64,000 nucleotides of DNA from Bordetella flabilis (GCF_001676725.1 NZ_CP016172.1:2356001-2420000); one strand, 5' to 3'. Numbered from the stretch's first letter, positions 35,955 to 45,757 are shown. Translations and numbers: made by a program. Notes: generated by a model from the letters alone, not told the origin.

Positions 35955-38498
35955 CTAGCCCCCCGCCTGGCTCGCCAGGCCGTGGACGATCAGCAGCGCG
36001 ATCAGGCCCTGGGCCACGACGTAGTGCCATAGCAGCGACGTATTGTGGAAACTGCCTCGATGCCGTGGGCCCAGGCGCCGTGCCAGCGATCGCGCCAACG
36101 TGAACGCGCCCATGAAGCACAGTGTGATCGTCAGCAAGGCCTGATATCCGGCCAATCCATACACGGTGGCGGCATAGGCGCTGTCCTGCGGGCGCAGGCC
36201 AGTCTGCCAATGGCCCCAGCCCTCCAGCGCGACCGCCCCCGCCAGCAGCAGGAGCGCGGCGGGCAGGCACCACCGCAGCGGTCCGTGGCGCTCGCGCCGC
36301 AATTGGCGCCCGGCATACGCCACCAAGGTGGCGCTGCCGATAAAAAGCGCGGCCGAGGCCAGCGGCCATTGCCAGGCTGGCAGTCCCTGCTCCGGCCGCC
36401 ACCCTTCCGGCGAGGTGGTCCAAAGAAACAGATAGGCGAACACCATCGCGCCGAAAATGCTTGCGCAGACCATGAGCAGTATCACCATCGCCCACCACGA
36501 GTGCGACTGGGGCCCATTGCAATGCGTCGGAAGCCGCGAACCGCCGCCGATGTCCACCACGGCCTGGACCCCCGCCGGTTCGCTGCCCCACAACCAGCGC
36601 AGGATCATGACGACAGTCAGTACCCCGCATGCCGCTGCGAGCAGCGTCATTTTGACGGTCAGCAGAAGAAAGAACCCCGCCGTACCCAGCGCGGCAACCA
36701 GCGGCGACCAGCCGGGGCCGGGTAATTGCAGGACGTACTGGGGGCGGGCGTCCAGCGCGCTGGTCACCAGTGTGCTGCGCCTGCCCGTGGGCGCGCCCGA
36801 CAGATAGTGCAACCCCGCGCCGACCTCCCTGGCGAGGTCAGGTTGGTCCCACAGCGGCTCGCGGCTGGCCACCGTTGGAATGCTGCGCGTGCCGTACTCG
36901 GCGTTGGGCAGCCATTCCAGCGTGCCTGCGTTCCAGACATTGCCGGCGTTGCCGCTGACCGAGGGCCGGAAAGTGCGGACCAGGTCGACGAGGAAAACCA
37001 GCACGCCCGCCGCGATCATGTACGCGCCAACGGTCGATACCATGTTCAGCATGCCCCACCCGTAGCTGTCGGCGTAGGTGTACACGCGCCGCGGCATGCC
37101 AACCAGGCCCGTGATGTGCATGGGGAAGAAGCTGACGTTGAAGCCGATGAACATCAGCCAGAAGGCCCAGCGTCCAAGCCGTTCCGACAGCGCCCGCCGG
37201 CTGACCAGGGGGGCCCAATAGTAGAAGGCCGCGAACAGCGGAAACACCATGCCGCCAAACAGCACATAGTGCAGGTGCGCCACGATGAAGTAAGTGTCAT
37301 GCACCTGCATATCGAAGGGAATCACGGCCACCATGACGCCGGTCAGCCCCCCGAGCACGAAAACGAAGAAGAACCCAAGAATGAACAGCATGGGCGTTTT
37401 CAAGGGTCGCAGCCGCGCGGCGGTGGCAATGGTGGCCACCCAGGCGAATATCTGGATGCCGGTGGGTACGGCCACCGCCATGCTCGACGCCGATGCAAAC
37501 CCCAGCGACAAGTGCGGAATGCCGGTGGCGAACATGTGGTGCACCCACAGGCCAAAGCTGAAGAACCCGGTGGCGACAACTGCAAGCACGACCAGCCGAT
37601 ATCCGACCAGTGGCCGGCCTGTCATGGCAGGGATGATCATCGACACCATTCCGGCCGCAGGCAGGAAAATAATGTAGACCTCCGGATGGCCGAAAAACCA
37701 GAACAGGTGTTGCCACAGCAGGGGATCCCCGCCTTTCGTGGCGATGAAGAATGGCCAGTTGAATGCGCGCTCCAGTTCCAGCAGCGCGGTGGCCACGATG
37801 ACGGCCGGGAACGCAATGATCACCATGCCGGAGAACACCAGCATGACCCACGCGAAGATGGGCATCTTGTCCAGCGTCATGCCTGGCGCGCGGGTGCGCA
37901 GTATGCCGACGGCAAGCTCGATGGCGCCGGCGATGGCGGAGATCTCAATGAAGCCGATTCCCAGCAGCCATAAGTCCGCGTTGACCGCCGGCGAGTAGGC
38001 GGTGCTGGTCAGCGGCGGGTACATGAACCATCCGCCGTCGGGCGCCAGGCCGGCGAATATGCTGCAGAAGAAAACAATGCCGCCCACCGCATATGCCCAG
38101 TAGGCATAGGCGGACAGGCGGGGAAACGGCAGGTCGCGCGCGCCCAGCATATTGGGCAGCAGCAGCACGGCCATGGCCTCCACGGCCGGCACGGCGAACA
38201 GGAACATCATTACCGTGCCATGCATCGTGAACAGCTGGTTATACAGGGCATGCCCAACGAAGTCGTTATCAGGAACGGCCAGCTGCGTGCGCATCACCAG
38301 CGCCAGAATGCCCGCCAGCACGAAGAACAGCATTGCCGTGCCGATATACAGCAGGCCGACATAGTTGTTGTTGACAACGGTCAGGGCGCGCCACCCGGTG
38401 GGGCGGCGCCAAACGCGCCGGAGCTGCGCCAGGCCTTCTTCCGGGGAGGCCAGGGCAGGTGCGTCCGAGCTCGCGTCATGGGTGGAAGTCGCAGGCAT
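35955..38498 (-). CDS. Cytochrome c oxidase, fused subunits I and III
   Basis: An 847-residue polytopic protein (from MPATSTHD). Residues 1-560 form the haem-copper subunit I, with FTMHGTVMMF (haem ligand region), WFFGHPEVYIIFLPAAG (CuB His and Tyr cross-link) and HDTYFIVAHLHYVLFGG. Residues about 620-845 carry a subunit III-like membrane block (SHSWWAMVILLMVCASIFG; GAFTLARSLARRLG). The combined protein has about 17-19 membrane helices and reduces O2 while pumping protons. The ATG overlaps the subunit II stop by one base. This fused form is typical of caa3-type oxidases separate from the main aa3 enzyme. Confidence 0.92.
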   Translation of the reverse strand: MPATSTHDASSDAPALASPEEGLAQLRRVWRRPTGWRALTVVNNNYVGLLYIGTAMLFFVLAGILALVMRTQLAVPDNDFVGHALYNQLFTMHGTVMMFLFAVPAVEAMAVLLLPNMLGARDLPFPRLSAYAYWAYAVGGIVFFCSIFAGLAPDGGWFMYPPLTSTAYSPAVNADLWLLGIGFIEISAIAGAIELAVGILRTRAPGMTLDKMPIFAWVMLVFSGMVIIAFPAVIVATALLELERAFNWPFFIATKGGDPLLWQHLFWFFGHPEVYIIFLPAAGMVSMIIPAMTGRPLVGYRLVVLAVVATGFFSFGLWVHHMFATGIPHLSLGFASASSMAVAVPTGIQIFAWVATIATAARLRPLKTPMLFILGFFFVFVLGGLTGVMVAVIPFDMQVHDTYFIVAHLHYVLFGGMVFPLFAAFYYWAPLVSRRALSERLGRWAFWLMFIGFNVSFFPMHITGLVGMPRRVYTYADSYGWGMLNMVSTVGAYMIAAGVLVFLVDLVRTFRPSVSGNAGNVWNAGTLEWLPNAEYGTRSIPTVASREPLWDQPDLAREVGAGLHYLSGAPTGRRSTLVTSALDARPQYVLQLPGPGWSPLVAALGTAGFFLLLTVKMTLLAAACGVLTVVMILRWLWGSEPAGVQAVVDIGGGSRLPTHCNGPQSHSWWAMVILLMVCASIFGAMVFAYLFLWTTSPEGWRPEQGLPAWQWPLASAALFIGSATLVAYAGRQLRRERHGPLRWCLPAALLLLAGAVALEGWGHWQTGLRPQDSAYAATVYGLAGYQALLTITLCFMGAFTLARSLARRLGPRHRGSFHNTSLLWHYVVAQGLIALLIVHGLASQAGG

Positions 38499-39481
38499 CA
38501 CTTCAGGCTTTCCATATACTGCGCGACGGCCCGCAGCCCTTCGCCCGATAGCTGATTGAAGGAAGGCATCTGGTTGCCCGGCTTGATGTGTTGGCTGCCC
38601 GCTATCCACCCGGCCAGCGTGCCGACGTTATTGGGGAGCGTGCCAGCCGCCAGCGACAGCCGGCTGCCGATATGGGTCAGGTCGGGCCCGAGCCGGCCGG
38701 CTGCGGCGGTGCCCCGGACGGTGTGGCACTGCGCACAGGCCCGCATGAACAACTGTTGGCCGGCCCAAAGCCGGGTGTCCGCGGGTTCGGGTGCGGGCCG
38801 GCGCTGCGCTTGCAGCCATGCTTCGAATTCGGCGGGGTCGACCGCCATCACGTCGAAGCGCATTCTTGCGTGCTGGGCGCCGCAGTACTCCGCGCATTGG
38901 CCACTGAACCGCCCTGGCGCATCGGCCTGCAGGCGCAGCCGGTTGACGCGACCCGGGATCATGTCGACCTTTCCACCGAGGTTGGGTACCCAGAAGCTGT
39001 GTATGACGTTGTCGGACGCCAGGGTGAAATCCACCGGCTGGCCCGTGGGAATACGGATATCGTTGGCGGTTTCGAACAGCGCCTGCCCATTGGCGTCCAG
39101 GTAGCGCACTCGCCACCACCACATCTCTCCCTTTACTTCGATGCGCGCGCCGGGGGGAGACCCCGCGCGGGCCATGAATGCGGCCGTTCCAAACGCATAT
39201 ACCAGCAATGCACTTAGGATGATCGACGGCACGCCGATGCCGGCCACCACGATTATCCTGCGCTGTCCGAGGCGCGCCCGCAGACCGGGAGGCCCATACA
39301 GCGCGAGCGCCAGGGTCGCAAGTACCCACACGAACAACACTCCGCCACCGATGAACAGCACCCACCCCATCTCCGTGACGCGCTGCGCGTATGGGCCGGC
39401 AGGATCCAGGACGGACTGCGGGCGCGCGTTTGCCGGCAACGGCATGGCAATCAAGACGGCAACCAGGGCCCGAAGTGACAT
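38498..39481 (-). CDS. Cytochrome c oxidase subunit II with C-terminal cytochrome c
   Basis: A 327-residue protein with a signal peptide (MSLRALVAVLIAMPLPANA), two membrane helices and a CuA domain whose ligands lie in CAEYCGAQHARM. A fused cytochrome c domain follows, with CAQCH near residue 250 and a late Met in the NQMPSF segment. This defines a caa3-type oxidase that takes electrons through its own haem c. First gene of the three-gene operon; the divergent cytochrome c genes lie 245 bp away. Confidence 0.93.
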   Translation of the reverse strand: MSLRALVAVLIAMPLPANARPQSVLDPAGPYAQRVTEMGWVLFIGGGVLFVWVLATLALALYGPPGLRARLGQRRIIVVAGIGVPSIILSALLVYAFGTAAFMARAGSPPGARIEVKGEMWWWRVRYLDANGQALFETANDIRIPTGQPVDFTLASDNVIHSFWVPNLGGKVDMIPGRVNRLRLQADAPGRFSGQCAEYCGAQHARMRFDVMAVDPAEFEAWLQAQRRPAPEPADTRLWAGQQLFMRACAQCHTVRGTAAAGRLGPDLTHIGSRLSLAAGTLPNNVGTLAGWIAGSQHIKPGNQMPSFNQLSGEGLRAVAQYMESLK

Positions 39482-39725
39482 GGCAATTTATTGGAAGAAT
39501 GGCGCAGCCACCCGCCGCGGCGCAGGTGGGACGTGCGCGGCCCTCAGCACGTGGCATACCGACAGCGCGGCCGGCCCGTTGCTTGGCCGACTCCGCGGGC
39601 GCCGCCGACGGCTATGCGAGATTCTTCAGCCGCATGTAAGGATTGCACGCTCGCGCGGCGCTCAAGCGCTTGCACCCCGCTTGGCAAAGTACTTGCGTAA
39701 CCGTCCAGTCCAGGGAGAAATAACG

Positions 39726-40175
39726 ATGCCCGCATGTCCCTTCGGCACACATGCCCGGCGCGCCGGCCCGCGCCGGGCCGCCCGCAGCCGCGTCGCGCGG
39801 CTGGCGTTCGGCATCGTGGCGATCACGGCTTTGCCCGCCTGTGGCCGCGAGTCCGCGCCCTTGTGGCCGGGGCCGGACGTCAGACCGCTGGCCCAGGCCA
39901 GTCCATCCCGCGGCGAACGACTTATCGCGACGCATGGCTGCGTCAGTTGCCATGCCATCCCGGGGGTGCGCGGCCCGTCGTCCGGCGTCGGGCCGCCGCT
40001 GGCGGCGATGGGAAGTCGCGCCTATATCGGCGGTGTGCTTCCCAACACGCCCGAGAACCTGGTGCGGTGGTTGCAGGATCCACCAGCGATCGACGCCCGG
40101 ACCGTCATGCCCAATGTGGGCCTGAGCCACGCAGAGGCGGTGGACATCGCGGCCTATCTACTTACCCTGCGATAG
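39726..40175 (+). CDS. Lipoprotein cytochrome c (mono-haem)
   Basis: A 149-residue protein with an Arg-rich N-terminus, a hydrophobic segment and a lipobox (ITALPAC), so it is membrane anchored through a lipidated Cys. One haem site CVSCH near residue 80 and the likely axial Met in VMPNVG. ATG 39726 follows GGGAGAAA. It is divergent from the oxidase operon and 18 bp before a di-haem cytochrome; it probably delivers electrons to the oxidase. Confidence 0.86.
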   Translation: MPACPFGTHARRAGPRRAARSRVARLAFGIVAITALPACGRESAPLWPGPDVRPLAQASPSRGERLIATHGCVSCHAIPGVRGPSSGVGPPLAAMGSRAYIGGVLPNTPENLVRWLQDPPAIDARTVMPNVGLSHAEAVDIAAYLLTLR

Positions 40176-40193
40176 CGCGTTGGAAGACCCGAT

Positions 40194-41048
40194 ATGAAGA
40201 AATGGAAGCGCGTCGCTGCCCTGACCACCTTGGCGTTGGCCGCCGCCGCTGGCGTCTTCGCCACCGCCGCCGTGTACAGCGGCTGGTACGACGTCAGCGC
40301 CACGCAACCGCACCTCGCACCGGCCCACCGCATCATCGGCATCGTTGCGCGGCATTCCATCCGGGCACGCGTGGGCGACCTCATGGCGCCCGACCTGGAC
40401 GCGGAGGGGCGGGCGGTGAATGGCTTCAGGCTGTTCCGCGCGCACTGCGTCCAATGCCACGGCGCGCCAGGCCTGGCGCCGGAGCCCTTCGCGCGCGGCA
40501 TGACGCCGGCGCCGTCGGCACTGGTCGCCAGCGCGCGGGAGTGGTCGGCGGAAGAAATCTATCGGGCCATACGCTACGGCATCAAGATGACCGGTATGCC
40601 CGCTTGGAAGTATCGGCTCGACGAAACCGAGACCTGGGACCTGGTGGCCTTCATCAAGGTGCTGCCGACCCTGTCACCCGCAGCCTATCAAGGCTGGCAG
40701 CAGCAACACCCGGAGCCGCCGGCCGCAACCAGCCCCGTGCCGGTGCAGGACCTGCGCCTGGGCGACGCTGGGGCAGGGCGCGAGGCTTTGCACCAATATC
40801 TGTGCGTCACCTGCCATGCGATCCCGGGCGTGGTGGGCGCGGACCGTCACGTCGGTCCGCCGCTGGGCGGCATGGCGGACCGTCTGTACATCGCCGGGGT
40901 TTTGCCGAATACACCCGCGAACATGGTGCATTGGCTACGCCATCCCACGGAGGTGGACCCGCAATCCGCCATGCCGGACCTGGGCGTGACGGAACAGGAC
41001 GCGCGCGACATCGCGGCGTTCTTGTACACGCTGAAAGATAACAAGTAG
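40194..41048 (+). CDS. Di-haem cytochrome c
   Basis: A 284-residue protein with an N-terminal membrane anchor or uncleaved signal (VAALTTLALAAAAGVFATAAVYS). Two cytochrome c domains follow: CVQCH near residue 85 with Met in KMTGMPAW, and CVTCH near residue 205 with Met in SAMPDLG. The second domain is very like the mono-haem cytochrome just upstream (VGPPLGGMADRLYIAGVLPNTP), suggesting duplication. It likely relays electrons between a quinol oxidoreductase and the caa3 oxidase. Confidence 0.88.
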   Translation: MKKWKRVAALTTLALAAAAGVFATAAVYSGWYDVSATQPHLAPAHRIIGIVARHSIRARVGDLMAPDLDAEGRAVNGFRLFRAHCVQCHGAPGLAPEPFARGMTPAPSALVASAREWSAEEIYRAIRYGIKMTGMPAWKYRLDETETWDLVAFIKVLPTLSPAAYQGWQQQHPEPPAATSPVPVQDLRLGDAGAGREALHQYLCVTCHAIPGVVGADRHVGPPLGGMADRLYIAGVLPNTPANMVHWLRHPTEVDPQSAMPDLGVTEQDARDIAAFLYTLKDNK

Positions 41049-41103
41049 CAATCGGGCAGCATAAGCGGTTGGTGGGCGCCTGGGGCGTCGAAAGTTCGTA
41101 GCA

Positions 41104-42015
41104 CTACGCTGCATGTTCGCGGCAAATCTCCACGCAGAAATCCAAAAACGCTTCAACGGCGGCAGGCGCCAGCCTGCGAGACGGTCGGATGGCGTACAGC
41201 GGATAGGTTTCGTCCGGCCACTCTGGAAACAGTTCGACCAATTGCCCATTGGCGATCAGATGGCCAACGCTGAGCGCGAGCACCTGAGCGATCCCTGCGC
41301 CATTGACGCATGCCTGAACCATCAGGTCCACATCGGTGGTTGTGAGATGGCCGTTCGTCTTCACCGGCCGGATTTCCCGACCGCGATGGAACTCCCACGG
41401 GAACGGCTTGCCGCTTCGCGGATCGATGTACTGGATGCAGTTGTGATCGGCCAGCTTTTCCGGCCGCTTGGGTCGGCCATGCCGCGACAGATACCTGGGG
41501 GACGCCACGGTTAGAACGCGCGTCTGGAGCAACATCCGCGAAGTCATGGTCGACGGCGGTTGTGGCCCGAAGCGCACCGCAACGTCGATCCCTTCGGCCA
41601 CGAGATCTCCCACGTCCGGTTGCTGCAACACCGTCAGTCGCAAACCAGGATGGCGCTCGTGCAACTGCGGCAATTTCAACGCGAGGACGTGCCGCGCAAA
41701 TATCGGGTTCAGGCTGACTCGCAGTGTGCCGCGCACCGTGACGGCCGCACCCGATACGTAGCTTGCAGCCTCTTCGATGCCTCCCAGGTGCGGCGCTGCG
41801 CGTTCATACAAGTTTGCACCTTCGCTCGTCAGGTGCAGCGTACGCGTCGTCCGATCGATCAAGCGGACGCCAAGTCTTTCCTCCAATCTGGAAATCGACC
41901 GGCTCACCCCGGAAGCCGACAGCCCGAGCACTTCACCCGCACGACTGAAGCTGCCGGCCTCCACTACCGCCGCTAACACGCTCATACCCGACAACAGCCG
42001 GCCATCGAAACTCAT
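41104..42015 (-). CDS. LysR-family transcriptional regulator
   Basis: A 303-residue regulator with the N-terminal winged helix (LAAVVEAGSFSRAGEVLGLS; SRSISRLEERLGVRLIDR) and a substrate-binding domain (about 90-300). The ATG at 42015 follows GGAGG; a second ATG at 42027 is in frame. It is divergent from the amidohydrolase-MFS-SDR genes, with two nested inverted repeats between, which suggests direct control of them. Confidence 0.92.
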   Translation of the reverse strand: MSFDGRLLSGMSVLAAVVEAGSFSRAGEVLGLSASGVSRSISRLEERLGVRLIDRTTRTLHLTSEGANLYERAAPHLGGIEEAASYVSGAAVTVRGTLRVSLNPIFARHVLALKLPQLHERHPGLRLTVLQQPDVGDLVAEGIDVAVRFGPQPPSTMTSRMLLQTRVLTVASPRYLSRHGRPKRPEKLADHNCIQYIDPRSGKPFPWEFHRGREIRPVKTNGHLTTTDVDLMVQACVNGAGIAQVLALSVGHLIANGQLVELFPEWPDETYPLYAIRPSRRLAPAAVEAFLDFCVEICREHAA

Positions 42016-42024
42016 ATCGCCCTC

Positions 42025-42079
42025 CATCTTTGATTTTTAGCAAAAATCATTTGATCGAGACTACCTTTATCAAAGATGG
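42025..42079. promoter_or_regulatory. Nested inverted repeats between LysR gene and amidohydrolase
   Basis: An exact 11-bp inverted repeat (CCATCTTTGAT at 42025-42035, ATCAAAGATGG at 42069-42079) encloses a second exact one (TGATTTTT at 42032-42039, AAAAATCA at 42043-42050). The position at the regulator's 5' end fits LysR autoregulation plus activation of the divergent operon. Confidence 0.7.
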
Positions 42080-42173
42080 CATGCAACCTATCGTGTGAAC
42101 CGTGACGACGCGGACTGCGATTTCCCGGGGGAATCAGGCCGCCGACTGGCCACTCATCTTCAAGGAGCATTCC

Positions 42174-43499
42174 ATGACTGTAGATCGCACCCTCTTCAAA
42201 AGCGGCACCATCCTGACATTGGATGCCAAGGTTCCCAATCTCGCCACGGGCGATGTCCTGGTGCAGGATGGCCGCGTCGCAGCGGTTGGACCCGCCCTGC
42301 AGGCGGAGGACGCCCTGGTAATCGACGCGACCGGGCACATCGTCATGCCGGGCCTGGTCGATGCGCACCACCACATGTGGCTCGGCGTGATGCGCCGCAT
42401 GATGCCCAACGTGGACGACCTCTTCGCCTACATCGACGTCGTCGCCGAAAAGCTGGGCAGGCACTACCGTCCGCTGGATATGTACCTGAGCACGAAGCTG
42501 ACGGCCGCCGCTTCGCTGGACGCCGGCATCACCACGATCATCGACGCTTGCCACAGCTCGCGCAGCCCCGAACACACCGACGCGGCGCTCGACGCTCTGG
42601 AAGACTCCGGCATCCGGGCGCTGCACATGGTCGGAGCCGCCATGGACAAGAAGGCCTCCGCAGCGCACCTGCCCGGCGATCTGCAGCGGTTGGCGTACAA
42701 CTGGAATAAAGCGAGCAGTCGGGTGCAGGTCGGCCTGTTCGGCCAGCTCAACCTGGACTGGTGGAAGGTCGCGCGCGAACTGGAGATGCGCATCCTGACC
42801 GAGTTTATCGGCGACCTGGCCAAGCTCGGTCCCGAATTTGCCCAACCGGGTGTGCTGGGCGCGCACAACATTTTCAATCACTGCACGCGGGTGCCGCAGG
42901 AGACCTGGAAACTGTTGGCTGATGCCGGTGTAAACATTACGGTCAACCCGCGCTCGGACGCTTTGTTCGGTTTCGACGACGAAACCTTTGCCTACCAATT
43001 GGCAGTGGACCATGGCATGGCCCCTGCGTTGGGCATTGACCTCGATACTGCCTTCGGCAGCGACATGTTCGGTGAAATGCATGCACTGTTCGGACAGCAG
43101 CGCTCGGCAATGCGCTATCGGCGTTTCCGCGGCGAGGCTGGCACGCCCGCGCCAATCTCCGTCGAAGCGGTGCTGCAGGCAGCCACGGTGAATGGCGCCC
43201 GCGCCGCTGGCCTGGAAGGCCAGATCGGCACGCTGACGCCTGGTAAGCAGGCGGACATCATCATGGTTCGCACCAGCGGCGTGGCCGTCTTTCCCGTGAC
43301 CAACGCTATCGGCACGATCGTCCAGGCGGTCGAACGCGCCGATGTGGACACCGTGATGGTAGCCGGCCAGCTGCGCAAGCGCGGTGGCCAGCTTATCGGC
43401 GTGGATGTGGCCAAGCTCGACGCAGAGGTGACTGCCTCGCGTGACTACCTGATCGAGGCAAGCGGTTATCGCACTGATCTTTTCAATGCCGCCGCGTAA
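42174..43499 (+). CDS. Amidohydrolase (AtzA/TrzN/SsnA-like)
   Basis: A 441-residue metal-dependent hydrolase of the amidohydrolase superfamily with a small beta-sandwich at both ends. The HxH metal motif lies in GLVDAHHHMWLG near residue 65, a further His in the GAHNIFNHCT region and the catalytic Asp in LGIDLDTAFGSDMF. Relatives deaminate or dechlorinate heterocycles; the substrate here is unknown. The ATG at 42174 has AAGGAG upstream. It is the first gene of the set controlled by the divergent LysR. Confidence 0.9.
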   Translation: MTVDRTLFKSGTILTLDAKVPNLATGDVLVQDGRVAAVGPALQAEDALVIDATGHIVMPGLVDAHHHMWLGVMRRMMPNVDDLFAYIDVVAEKLGRHYRPLDMYLSTKLTAAASLDAGITTIIDACHSSRSPEHTDAALDALEDSGIRALHMVGAAMDKKASAAHLPGDLQRLAYNWNKASSRVQVGLFGQLNLDWWKVARELEMRILTEFIGDLAKLGPEFAQPGVLGAHNIFNHCTRVPQETWKLLADAGVNITVNPRSDALFGFDDETFAYQLAVDHGMAPALGIDLDTAFGSDMFGEMHALFGQQRSAMRYRRFRGEAGTPAPISVEAVLQAATVNGARAAGLEGQIGTLTPGKQADIIMVRTSGVAVFPVTNAIGTIVQAVERADVDTVMVAGQLRKRGGQLIGVDVAKLDAEVTASRDYLIEASGYRTDLFNAAA

Positions 43500-43508
43500 C
43501 GAACCCGG

Positions 43509-43543
43509 GCGGCCCGGCACGCCAGGGCCGCGTCCTTTTTATT
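43509..43543 (+). terminator. Terminator/attenuator between amidohydrolase and MFS gene
   Basis: A 7-bp stem GCGGCCC/GGGCCGC with a 9-base loop, then TTTTTATTT. It ends only about 20 bp before the transporter start, and no separate promoter is visible, so partial read-through is likely. Confidence 0.7.
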
Positions 43544-43562
43544 TCAGTCATTGGAGGCTGTC

Positions 43563-44762
43563 ATGCAAGCTCTCGCCATGAAGCAGGCGGCGCCGGCCGA
43601 TACGGCACCTGCGCACCTGTCCCGGCCGGCACCGGGGATCATTGCCGCGTTGTTCTGTGGCTACCTGGCCGTCGGTCTGCCCCTGCCGGTCATTCCGCTG
43701 TTCATTCATGGCCATCTCGGATTCAGCAACGTCGTCGTCGGACTGGTGATTGGAATCCAGTTTCTGGCGACGGTGCTCACACGCGGCCATGCCGGACGGG
43801 TGACCGATCAGCAAGGAGGCAAGCGTTCGGCGCTGCAAGGCGCCGCGATTTCAGCGCTCGCCGGGCTGCTCTATCTGGGCGCTGCCATGCCCGGCCTGTC
43901 GCCAGGGGCCAGTCTGGCCATCGTTATCGCCGGCCGTCTCACCGCGGGCCTCGGCGAAAGCCAGTTCGTCACAGGCTGCGTGTCCTGGTCGATAGCCTCC
44001 GTCGGTCCGCAGCGCGCGGGCATGTCGATGTCCTGGACCGGCATCTCGATGTTCGCCGCGCTTTCGATCGGCGCGCCCGTCGGCATGGGGCTGTACCAGA
44101 GCCACGGCCTGGCGGCCGCGATGGTCGCCTGCATCGTGGCGCCGGTGCTCGCCGCCCTGATTGCACTGGGTTCGACCGCTTACCTGTCGCCGGGTGGTAC
44201 GCGGTTGCCGTTCTACCGTGTCGTTGGCCGCATCTGGCGCGAGGGCCTGGGTCTGATGCTTCAAGGCGTCGGCTTATCGGGCCTTACCGCGTTCGCCTCG
44301 CTGTACTTCGCGGCGCGCCACTGGGGTAATGCGGGACTGGTGATGACCGCTTTCGGGATCGGCTTCATCTTCGTGCGGGCCGTGCTGGGACACTTGCCGG
44401 ACCGCATGGGCGGCTATCGGGTCGGCCTGTGGTCGCTGGTGGTCGAAGCCGTCGGCCAGGCGATGCTCTGGTTCGCGCCGAACGAATGGACCGCGCTTGC
44501 CGGCGCCTTGGTTACGGGTCTGGGTTGCGCGCTGGTGTTTCCGGCGCTCGGCGTCGAAGCGCTCAAGCGGGTACCCCCGGCCAACCGCGGCAGCGCGATG
44601 GGAGCCTTCGTGGCTTTCCTCGACATCGCCTATGGCGTCTCGGGGCCAGCGGCGGGCGTCATTGCCGGGCAATTCGGCTATGCCGCCGTCTACCTGCTCG
44701 GCGCCGGCTGCGCGCTGCTCGGCGCCGTGCTCGCGGCCGCGTCCCGTCCTCAGCAATCTTGA
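43563..44762 (+). CDS. MFS transporter (YhhS-like)
   Basis: A 399-residue, 12-helix major facilitator. The motif A-like loop is GHAGRVTDQQGGKRSA between helices 2 and 3, and the sequence resembles the YhhS/arabinose-efflux group. ATG 43563 follows GGAGG. In this operon it may import the amidohydrolase substrate or export its product. Confidence 0.88.
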   Translation: MQALAMKQAAPADTAPAHLSRPAPGIIAALFCGYLAVGLPLPVIPLFIHGHLGFSNVVVGLVIGIQFLATVLTRGHAGRVTDQQGGKRSALQGAAISALAGLLYLGAAMPGLSPGASLAIVIAGRLTAGLGESQFVTGCVSWSIASVGPQRAGMSMSWTGISMFAALSIGAPVGMGLYQSHGLAAAMVACIVAPVLAALIALGSTAYLSPGGTRLPFYRVVGRIWREGLGLMLQGVGLSGLTAFASLYFAARHWGNAGLVMTAFGIGFIFVRAVLGHLPDRMGGYRVGLWSLVVEAVGQAMLWFAPNEWTALAGALVTGLGCALVFPALGVEALKRVPPANRGSAMGAFVAFLDIAYGVSGPAAGVIAGQFGYAAVYLLGAGCALLGAVLAAASRPQQS

Positions 44763-44816
44763 TCTCCAACTATTGTGGACGGTGCAACGTACCGCCACTC
44801 ATCCAGGGAAAAAATC

Positions 44817-45587
44817 ATGTCTCGCATTTTCATTTCCGGATCTTCCACCGGCCTCGGCCTGATGGCAGCCGAGTTGTTGGTCCAGCAAGGTCATTACGTC
44901 GTGCTTCACGCCCGCAATACTGATCGCGCGAAGGATGCACGGGCCGCGTTGCCTCAGGCACAGGGCGTGGTCGTCGGCGACGTGGAGACCATCGCCGGTG
45001 CCAAGGACATCGCGGCACAGGTCAACGCATTGGGTCGCTTCGATGCCGTCATCCATAACGCCGCGGTCGGTTACCGTGAAGCCCGCCGTGAGACCAGCGA
45101 CGGCTTGCCGCATGTCTTTGCGATCAACACCCTGTCGGCCTACATCCTCACGGCGTTGATCGAGCGTCCCCAGCGGTTGGTTTATCTGAGCTCCGGCATG
45201 CACCACCATGCGGGGTCCGACCTGGACGACATCCTCTGGCGCACGCGCCGCTGGAATGGCCCGGAAGCCTACGCCGAAAGCAAACTGCACGATGCCATGC
45301 TGTCCTTTGCCATCGCGCGTCGATGGCCAGATGTGTTTTCCAATGCGCTGGAACCGGGGTGGGTGCCGACCAAAATGGGCGGGCCGGGCGCGCCCGACGA
45401 CATGAACCAGGCACATCGTACCCAGGCGTGGCTCGCCGCGGGCGATGACCCGAAAGCGGACGTCACCGGGCGGTACTTCTACCATCTGAAGCCCATGGCG
45501 CCGAATCCGGCGGCGCGCGATCCTGCTTTGCAGGACCGCTTGATCGATATCTGTGAGGAAGTCTCGGGGATCATGCTGCCGTCCTGA
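44817..45587 (+). CDS. Short-chain dehydrogenase/reductase
   Basis: A 256-residue Rossmann oxidoreductase. The nucleotide site is ISGSSTGLGLMAAELL, HNAAVGY is the NAG-type motif near residue 80, the Ser is in RLVYLSSGMHH and the YxxxK in AYAESKLHD near 160. The ATG at 44817 follows CAGGGAAA. It is the third gene of the LysR-linked run, 54 bp after the transporter. Confidence 0.88.
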   Translation: MSRIFISGSSTGLGLMAAELLVQQGHYVVLHARNTDRAKDARAALPQAQGVVVGDVETIAGAKDIAAQVNALGRFDAVIHNAAVGYREARRETSDGLPHVFAINTLSAYILTALIERPQRLVYLSSGMHHHAGSDLDDILWRTRRWNGPEAYAESKLHDAMLSFAIARRWPDVFSNALEPGWVPTKMGGPGAPDDMNQAHRTQAWLAAGDDPKADVTGRYFYHLKPMAPNPAARDPALQDRLIDICEEVSGIMLPS

Positions 45588-45757
45588 GTGGCACAACCTT
45601 CGTATATCCCCGACCGTCCGAGGTAGCTGGGATCGGCATGGAACTTCGGCATCTTGCCGACCTCAAGGGAGGTTACGGAGACCCTGATGATGCGGCGCCA
45701 GTCATGGCAATTGATCACGAAGCGGGCGCCGGACAACGCCCCGGTCCAGTCGGCCCT

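Noticed and set aside
36726..37973. 415-codon open frame antisense to the oxidase subunit I gene
   Set aside because: Composition is His/Gln/Arg-rich without domains; the opposite strand encodes a clear oxidase.
42012..43520. 502-codon open frame antisense to the amidohydrolase
   Set aside because: A shadow frame; the amidohydrolase has metal motifs and a good ribosome site.
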